Part shown: positions 56,620-64,000 of the stretch, piece by piece
Layout of the letters: each line of letters starts with the position of its first letter
Numbering within the stretch: position 1 is the first letter of the stretch
Assembly (NCBI GenBank): GCA_039619475.1
Contig: CM077116.1
Coordinates: 168,099,363 to 168,163,362, forward strand
Length of the DNA: 64,000 nt
Direction: 5' to 3'
Source of the DNA: Icerya purchasi
Taxonomy: Eukaryota; Arthropoda; Insecta; Hemiptera; Monophlebidae
Notes under the pieces: model-generated
The model's input: only the letters and a program-made list of their open reading frames with translations
Database searches by the model: none
Told to the model about the DNA's origin: nothing
Translations under genes and position numbers: made by a program

Positions 56620-59300
56620 AAACATTCAGCTATGATTAATAAAAAAATTAATGAGAAAATGTATTTTTTATTTAATGAAATTATTTTTAGAAAATTACGG
56701 TAAATAGTATAAAACAATTGGAAGATTATTATAGCTATCGACCAATAAATGATAATGAAAAAAAAAAACAGTATAACACAGGATAAATGTTATATAACTA
56801 AATTAATTATAATTAAATTTAAAAAGTAACAAAAAGGAATATAAAATGGTTCAACTATACTAGAAACAGATCAGACTTACTACGTAATAAGTTATACAAT
56901 GTAATATTAATACACCTTATTTAAGTTATTGAATAATAATTAAATAACAAACTGGAAATAAATGAAACTAAAATTGTGTAGAAAACAGAGTTATTTTTAT
57001 ACGCCAAAATGGAAGAAAATTTAGTTTCTGACAAATAGGAACAACAAAATGAAACGCTGTTTTAAATGTAATAATTTTCAACAAAATGAAAATAATAAAT
57101 AGTAACATGTTAAACATTTCGTTCTTCCTTACAATAATACAAATTAACCTTCTCCCGAAATTACTGATTAAGATTGTTTCACAGAGCCGCTAACAACATT
57201 TTCTTCGTATTAAATAATCTACGGATGGAACATCTTTGTGTTCGTCACACTAAATATAATGGCGGTCCTTCTGATCATTTAACGTTTTTAAGTTATTACA
57301 AACCTATACAGCCGAATTTTACATTGCTTAACACTACACATTTCCTTAATTTACTGGTGACTTTTTTTTTTGTTTTTAGGTAAAATTTCTTTTTTTACAT
57401 ACCTTCCCTCGATGCATACAAATTTTAATAATAAATTTCGGGTGTAAATGATGCGAGACATTTCCGAGAACACGCGAGGCAGTATTAAATATTTTCGGTA
57501 TTAGACATTTGCTATTTCGCAATACCTTCCAATCACGTTTTCTTAATGTAAACGTGCATAATTTGTAAACAATTTTTAAAAAGTTGTAAAACCCGAGATA
57601 AAAAAGAATTTAACACTGGTTTTCAGTTGGCTAAATTTAATATGCAAAAATAAACAAATAAAGAAAGGAAAAAAAAAGAAAGAAACTCGTTTTCATCGTA
57701 GATAGTTACATCACAGCAACACGAAAAGTGTATATTTCAATTCTGCAACATGGTGAAGTCAGTTTAGTGAGACATTATTCAATCACTCTTGCACGAGTGA
57801 TGAGAAACAGAATCGTTCGATAATATCGCCGACCGGTAATACACCCTTTTTTCCACTAATATTAATGATTGCATCATTTTTACGCTGGGGGTAATATGAA
57901 GATTTTGTATTGATTAGGTGTAACATTTAAATGTAACGGAAGTGAAATGACGACAGTTGGAAATTACTACTCAAATCGTAAATTAAAAAATAACTTGGTC
58001 AATTAAAACACAATATCCTTCTCTAAGCATTAGAGAAAACTATCATTCGAGAGGGTGTCCCCCCATGGCAAAACCCACAGGAGGGTCGTTTTATATTCTA
58101 TATGTTTAAATAATAAGAATCACGTAAATATTAAGTTAAATTTGTAATTGCTATTTTAATAGAATGTTTTAAATTAAATTATCATTTTACAAAAAATATC
58201 ATTGCATAATATATTTTTTTTTGCGATATAAATTATTATTGTTTATTTTTCTACTGTTTTATCTTCCATTTCGCCTTTATTTTATTTCCTTTTCTATTCA
58301 AGGTTCCTATTATTATAAATTGTTTAAAAAAATAGGTTATAAACTTCTAGTTCAGTTCTGTATTTTATATTTATCAAATAAAGCATTTCGTTAAATGTAA
58401 AAAAAAAAAAAAATGACAATTTAAAATTATAGAAAAGTTAAATTATCATGTGTCTGTTGTTACCTTACATTTTTATGCTATAGTATATCTTATTATTATT
58501 ATTATTTGTAAACTAAAAAAAAAAAAAAAAAAAACACTGACAACACCTTCAATTATAGTATTAGAAATGAAAAAGTATAGCTGCAGTCGTAACAATTAGA
58601 TTGCTTTCATTATTCGTTCTTTCCTTTTTTAAAATTTGTTATAGATTCCATATTTTAATTTTTAAAATGTATTTTTCGTTTTTAAAAAATTTAAAACAGA
58701 AAAAATTATTGCATAGTAAATCAAATAATTTCCGCCATTCCACGCACCACCAAGAAAAGTTCGGGAAATAATGCCGATATTAACCCGTAAGATTAAATAC
58801 AAGATTTAGAAATTTTCTCAGATATCGGAGAAAATGCCACAGAAAAAAAAAATAAGATTCAAAAAATGACTAGTATCTTTATAATAATGCGTTTAATAAA
58901 TTTATAAATACGTATTTCAGCACGTATAAATATAAAAATCCGGTTATTTCTAATTTTTTGTAATCGAATTACGAGTATTACAAAGACGACCCAAATAAAT
59001 TAAAATACGACGCGATTATAGCAGCATTGTATTTTCAGCACTGTGGGTGCTGATCAAAAACCCATGCTGCGCACTAAAAGCCATTAAAATTTTAATATAA
59101 TAAAAAATTATCTGTTTTTATACTGCGCAATATTACCCATAAACATATTATGCATACTAACGTGAAAATAAACTTTTCCACAGATAACTTTGTTAAAAAT
59201 AGTCTACAAGGCACGAATAATAGCACAAATTACAAGAAAGGCTATAGCTGCTAAAAGATTCACAAATTACGGCCGTTAGGCATTTTTGGTAGAAATCAAA
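56620..59300. other. upstream of EHBP1 exon 1, nothing recognised
   Basis: AT-rich with several A-runs. A short GC patch at 58050-58090 (GGGTGTCCCCCCATGG) might be an element end, but no partner was found. Confidence 0.4.
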
Positions 59301-59312
59301 CAATCCGTATTA

Positions 59313-59393
59313 GTCTCTAACGTCTCAAACAGATTACAACACCGTTCATCGTTATAAAAATGAACAGTGCAATCTGTTTGAATCTTAGAGAGT
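59313..59393. repeat. short imperfect hairpin
   Basis: Left arm TCTCTAACGTCTCAAACAGA... (59313-59348) against right arm ATGAACAGTGCAATCTGTTT... (59360-59393), stem of about 32 bp with a few mismatches and an 11-bp loop. It lies at the 5' border of the LINE remnant. Confidence 0.55.
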
Positions 59394-60393
59394 CCAACAT
59401 AGATTATTTTAAGGTGGATTCTACCGAAAATAGAGGTGTGGATAACTTCAACATCCACGAAAACCATTCTTCTTCTAGATCAATAAATTATGGACGTGTT
59501 TATTCTTTATATAAAATAAAGCAGGTACTATCATATCGAACACTACGTATATGTATACTATAACTCAATTATAATGTCTAGAATTTTATATGGAATTCAA
59601 ATATATTATGCGAGGTTAAGAAAACGGAAATAAAGCAAGAAAAATACAGAAGAGGTGTTTGAAGAAACTCATACTCCCCCACTGGAAGCAAAACGTCCCT
59701 GGATCAATTATGTATGGAAGGAAAACAACGAAATGTCTTTCAAAATGTGTACTATTACTATTACAGACTACTTGAATTTAACGTCAATAATATAAAATTA
59801 CCATCTAGGCAAAAAACTCGATTGACAAGAAACCAAAGTAATACATACTACATCTATCCTCGTGGGGTAAATCTACGAATTGATAACACAGGTGATATTC
59901 GGTTTCAATTAAATTAATAAGTACAATCCCGAATCATATATTAGAGGAAAAAAGAATTGGTGTGTGGAAAAAGGAGGTGGAAAATTGGTTAAAGGAATGG
60001 TGCAAAGATTGAACAACAACCTACGTACTGAATCTCTCTACCTTTTAATGCTCCTTTCTTTTGACGTTTTTGTTTTTGACTTCCTAGTGTCTTTACCGAA
60101 CATTAAGTCGTAAAGAAGATTATGTTTCCCATTTTAAATATTGAACTGTCGGCATGTAATAATGTACAGATACGTATTACGGAGCGTGCGTATATATATA
60201 TTTATACTTAATCTTAACGCTAGAGTTCTAATATTATGAGTATAGAATAAGTTAAGATAAATTGTAATTTTTGTATTGTATATATTTTTTTGAATAAACG
60301 TTAATAAGAGTGTCGGGCACTCACACAACGGGGATATTTGCCCTGTGAGACCCATGACTTATTTCAGAAAAAAAAAAAAAGAAAAAAAAAAAG
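59394..60393 (+). mobile_element. LINE 3' end with decayed ORF2 C-terminus and poly(A)
   Basis: Plus-strand phrases in order: SINYGRVYSLYK, YRTLRICIL (like L-R-I-I), LEFNVNNIKLPSRQKTRLTR. The layout resembles the ORF2 end of jockey/R1-type elements after the RT. About 450 bp of untranslated sequence follows, with GTGTCGGGCACTCACACAAC and CCTGTGAGACCC just before an A-rich tail (60367-60393). This tail differs from the GACGAGCC family. Confidence 0.5.
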
Positions 60394-60399
60394 AGGGCA

Positions 60400-61425
60400 G
60401 TACTCATAGAATTATATAACTATTTAAAACAAACAGTGTACAATAGTGTAAAACAATGTTACACATTAATCATCGGCTTTAATTAAATTAATATCTAAAT
60501 CGAATGATCGTGTAAAAAGGACAAAACTGGCCAAATTGGTAGTGCCGGAGACAAAAAAAGGTAAAAAAAACCTCTTTCAAGTTTCTTTTTTAATTGTCGA
60601 CCGTATTTAGCGATCGTCATTTGCACATACACAGATTAATTTATCTTTAATTAAAGCATTTTATATTCATGGAGATTTTCATTACAGTCAAAAAGTTCTA
60701 TTCAGTAATTCGAGACGCTATTTCATACTGCTTGAGACTGGCGCTGTTAAAATCTTACATACCCTAAAATTCTCAGCTTCCAAATATAAAATATTTGTCG
60801 GACTTTAATGATAAATTCACTTCACGTTTATAACGATTTATTATGTAAAACTTACATTTAAGAGAGAAAAAAATGTAATAATAAAGAAAAATCAATGTAT
60901 CTTAGCAAAGAAATAAAATACGAAATATTATTAAATAATAGAATTATAAAAATGTCTGGAAGAAAATTTTAGTCCGAAACTAATTAACTTTAAACACTAC
61001 TGTTTTAATTTATTATTTATTTAGGTGAATAATGTTTTTTCTTTCTTTCTAAATGAATAAGTTCTAAGGATTATTATTCGATAGACAGATTGATCGTAAG
61101 TTTTAAAATATTTGTCCAAATGCCATAACGGTTGACGGAAACTTCATATTTAATTATGAACGCTAATTCCAAACTACGTCCTTTCTTCTCAAAATTTGCC
61201 TTCAATAACCGTTATTTTACAAACGATATAAAAACGTTGAATGTTAAATTTAACAACATGCAAGGTAGAAAAAATATCAACTTTTTAGATTTTAGATTAC
61301 GTTGGCTGAGAACAGAAAAAATCGACAATATTTTTATCTCCTTAAAACTCGAAGAACCGAAAAAATGCTAATATAAACCAAGGTTTCTTAGGGATTTTCC
61401 TACACGTCATCCAACTCTCCAACTC
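60400..61425. other. upstream region, nothing recognised
   Basis: AT-rich; the open frame at 61132-61371 (79 codons) has no recognised domain, no splice context and no upstream promoter-like signal. Confidence 0.4.
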
Positions 61426-61427
61426 TG

Positions 61428-61576
61428 TTTTTTTTTGTTTTTTTTTTCGGGCGCCTCAACTACGGACATTAACCTAGCAAATTTTTGGAAGTTACAATGT
61501 GCGGCAGCAGGTTTCAAACTCGGTTCTACCCGAACGAAACAACACGACTGCCTAACCAACTACGGTAGCTGGCTGA
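61428..61576 (-). mobile_element. tRNA-derived SINE with LINE-type tail (copy 3)
   Basis: Minus-strand head CAGCCAGCTACCGTAGTTGG, TTAGGCAGTCG, then TTTCGTTCGGGTAGAACCGA, box-B-like GAGTTTGAAACC and GCCGCACA. The tail CTAGGTTAATGTCCGTAGTT, GAGGCGCCC and an A-run (T-run at 61428-61447) follow. The most complete of the three copies. Confidence 0.78.
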
Positions 61577-61768
61577 AAAAATTGTTAAAGATATCTCTCG
61601 CCATTCTAGTAAAAATTACAGCCATAACAAATCCTTCCTCGTACTTTTTTTTTTCATATTAACCAAAGCTATTCTTTCTGTGGATTCCGAGAAGTCACTT
61701 GTATATATTTCGTTTTCTTCGTCGAAAACAAATAGATTAACAATAAAACTGTCTACTTTCCGCTCTTT

Positions 61769-61840
61769 GTTTTTTTTTTTACTTTTTTATTGGGCTTGTC
61801 AGCTACGGACGATTACCCATCAAGAAAGAAGAACGTAGGA
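61769..61840 (-). mobile_element. LINE tail fragment (GACGAGCC family)
   Basis: Minus-strand GATGGGTAATCGTCCGTAGC, TGACAAGCCCAAT then A-rich tract (plus-strand T-runs 61769-61788). Only about 200 bp from SINE copy 3, same strand. The 5' extent is uncertain because upstream sequence does not match the known ORF end. Confidence 0.6.
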
Positions 61841-62648
61841 CAAAATGAAACTGAGGACACTAAGAAAGTTATTCGGGAAAAAAGGAGACGGCCAGAACTA
61901 CTATGGAGAGATAGCAAGGGAGTGAAAAAAGATCGGTACTAGAACCCGTGCAATTAGCAATCCGAAGGGAAATAAACGTGTAGTCGAAAAAATATAAAGG
62001 ATACCTTAAAGGAAAGGAAAGTTCTCATGTTTTGTTAGCCGTTATACCTCATTATAATATATTATATCTATTTAAACTAAATGCGCGATGTAACCAGCAT
62101 AAAAAGAAAAGTATTTTTATCCATGTCTGCGATTGCTGGACAGTGCCCACAAAAAGATCCTCACTATACAAATTGTCCTTTTGCGGATTCCTAGTCATAA
62201 TGATTAGGCTGATTCTTTGGTACAATCTGCCGCTGAAACTAGCAAGTTACTCTCAAAATTATCTTCGATTAATGATAGGATCGAACGCGAGAGGTTATAG
62301 GAAACCTTTTTTCACCATAGGCCGAGAAAATTTAATATTTTTTTTTTTTTATATTAATCATTCTGTTTTATAGTTTAAGTATTTCCTTAATAAAGAGTTA
62401 TCTACTTATTTATTTATTTATCGATTGATTTAATATTAATTTCTGTCCAAGTATTTTCATTTTAGGTTGCGGCACGCAATCTTTTCTAATCGCTAATCCT
62501 TTTCTACTTTGCGAAATGTGCCTTCTCGATCCTATTGCTATGACAATCAAAACCTTTGCCGTTCCGTTATCCGCTTCATTCTTCTTCATTTCGTTATCTG
62601 AGTCGGATGTCGTGACCTTATTTGACGCAAGATACAACACGTCGTCAT

Positions 62649-63413
62649 TTATAGCGATCGTGTGCTAAATCTATGATATGTTGTAAATTTGATCTGCATA
62701 TTTTCTTGATCTGATTGATGTAGCGGTTCTTTGGTCTGCCTTTCTTCTTTTTCGACCTTTTCCAACAAAATCGTTTTCTCTAGCCCACTGGCTCTTACTA
62801 TATGACCGAAAAAGCCTAGCATACGTTTTCTGACGGATGTTAATAGCCGTCGGTTGGTTTCGATCTCGAGCTCTTTTAACACGTATTCGTTTGTCCTATG
62901 GGCCGTCCATGGGATTCTTAAGATTTTTCGATACCCTTTCATTTCGAAAGCTGCGATCTTCCTTCCCATGGTTTCATTGATCGTCCATGTTTCCGATCCG
63001 TAAGTCGCTATAGAGAACACCAAAGTTTGTAGGAGTCGTAATTTTGTTAGTTTAGAGATCTTATGATCTTTCCATATACGGTTAAGCTTTCCCATCGCGG
63101 TGCTCGCCAGTGCTATCCGTCTCTTTATTTCTTCGTTTGATCCTCCAGTTCTTGAAATGCAGGCACCCAAATAGATTAATTTATCTTGGGTTTGTATATC
63201 TTGTAGCATTTTTAACGGTTGTTGGATTTTGTTATCCTTATCAATAACTAACATCGAACACTTTTGTTTGTTGAATACTAAACCGGTCTCTTTTCCAGCC
63301 GTTTCTATTCTTAATAACAATTCGTACATTTCCCTTTCCGTGCTGGCCATATTTAACACGTAGTAGTTCATTTTGTTTTTATTGATATTTTTGATTTGTA
63401 CCAGCAATAACAA
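62649..63413 (-). pseudogene. non-LTR retrotransposon ORF2, post-RT region (5'-truncated)
   Basis: A clean minus-strand frame of 254 codons. Residues about 25-60 (STEREMYELLLRIETAGKET then GLVFNKQKCSMLV) follow the RT catalytic box, which is replaced by Y-Y-V-L-N and so is lost. Residues about 80-165 carry LIYLGACISRTGGSNEEIKR, SIATYGSETWTI and the L-R-I-P-W-T motif, typical thumb and linker of RTE/L2-like ORF2. Unbroken over its length, hence fairly recent, but without RT and endonuclease domains. It is not a host gene. Confidence 0.75.
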
Positions 63414-63419
63414 TAGTGA

Positions 63420-64000
63420 CCACTTTTAACCGGTGTGATACAAAGGAATAAAATAGAAAAAAAAAGATTAACTGTAGCGGAAGTTAGCTAGGTTGAAATA
63501 TTAATTGTCATCATTTTATTTCTTTAAACTTGGAAGATGGACGTTATCAAAGACAAAAGAAATGCCAATAAAACACAGCCTATACTGGTTTATTAATGAA
63601 AGTTTGGTACCACCTATATTATAAAGCTGCAAAACAAAAACAAAAGAGCAAAAGAAGGCCAAAAAGAGCAAAAAAGTTTATATCTAGGTAGTTGTTTTTT
63701 TCTTTTAACAATGTTGTTTTCATCATTAGAATATAGAAAAAATCCGGAACTTCCGAAACTACAAAATTCAGGAGTCCAAATGTTAAAAAATATATATCCC
63801 AATCTGCAAGATCAAATTTTGAAAAAATTCCACGGCCTATTTCTATAGTAATTAAAAAGATGATTTTTTTTTAAAGTCAGTATGTGTTTTCCTCATTAGA
63901 ATATAGAGAAAATCGAAGGCCCAAAATTTCATCAAAAATAGATATATTAAACTGGAAGATAGCAAATTGAAAAAAAAAGTCTACAACCCGTTCCGTAACA
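63420..64000. other. window end, nothing recognised
   Basis: AT-rich. Near 63714-63750 and 63890-63925 a phrase is repeated (TTTTCATCATTAGAATATAG and TTTTCCTCATTAGAATATAG, each followed by A-rich sequence), a possible local duplication. Confidence 0.4.

Noticed and set aside
62649..63413. 254-codon ORF as a host gene
   Set aside because: Motifs are those of a non-LTR ORF2 after the RT core; no promoter, introns or host domain.
1..64000. CRISPR array, prophage or bacterial operon
   Set aside because: No regularly spaced direct repeats, no dense gene arrangement, no ribosome binding sites; spliced eukaryotic gene structure is clear.

Overview
The window is AT-rich (roughly 70%) eukaryotic DNA, almost certainly from an insect with large, repeat-filled introns. 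A hemipteran is possible, but I cannot name a species from sequence alone. There are no bacterial-style operons, no CRISPR array and no recognisable rRNA gene.

One host gene dominates. I reconstruct 13 minus-strand coding exons, from a start codon at 53859 down to 6583, of an EHBP1 orthologue (EH-domain-binding protein 1, an endocytic-recycling adaptor). The exons join with consistent phase and GT/AG borders into 601 codons. These cover an N-terminal C2-like domain (exons 1-4), an acidic and serine-rich linker (exons 4-7), a calponin-homology actin-binding domain (exons 8-9) and the start of the following linker (exons 10-13). The C-terminal part, including the Rab-binding bMERB domain, is expected beyond position 1. 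The two largest introns, about 11 kb (42784-53755) and 21.8 kb (20743-42575), carry most of the mobile DNA.

Layout: 1-6582 is a 3' intron with a tRNA-derived SINE and a PIF/Harbinger-type MITE. 6583-15359 is an exon cluster with one LINE fragment. 15360-20560 holds a SINE, a broken LINE, a hAT MITE, a Tc1 relic and a Harbinger-like element with a MADF/BESS-type ORF. 20743-42575 holds foldback elements, MITEs, and a 1.2-kb LINE 3' end with an RNase H domain. 42784-53755 holds several decayed non-LTR fragments and a 1.84-kb hAT element with a perfect 8-bp target-site duplication. 53872-64000 lies upstream of the first coding exon and contains a 1.75-kb element with about 260-bp inverted ends, a hairpin-bearing retroelement unit, and further LINE and SINE copies.

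The most notable structures are: a SINE/LINE family pair sharing the same 3' tail; two copies of a unit of about 850 bp joining a long foldback hairpin to an RTE-like 3' end; a 44-bp retro-insertion flanked by a 15-bp perfect duplication; and a LINE copy with an inverted 5' part, as expected from twin priming. All family assignments come from reading translations and motifs, not from database searches.
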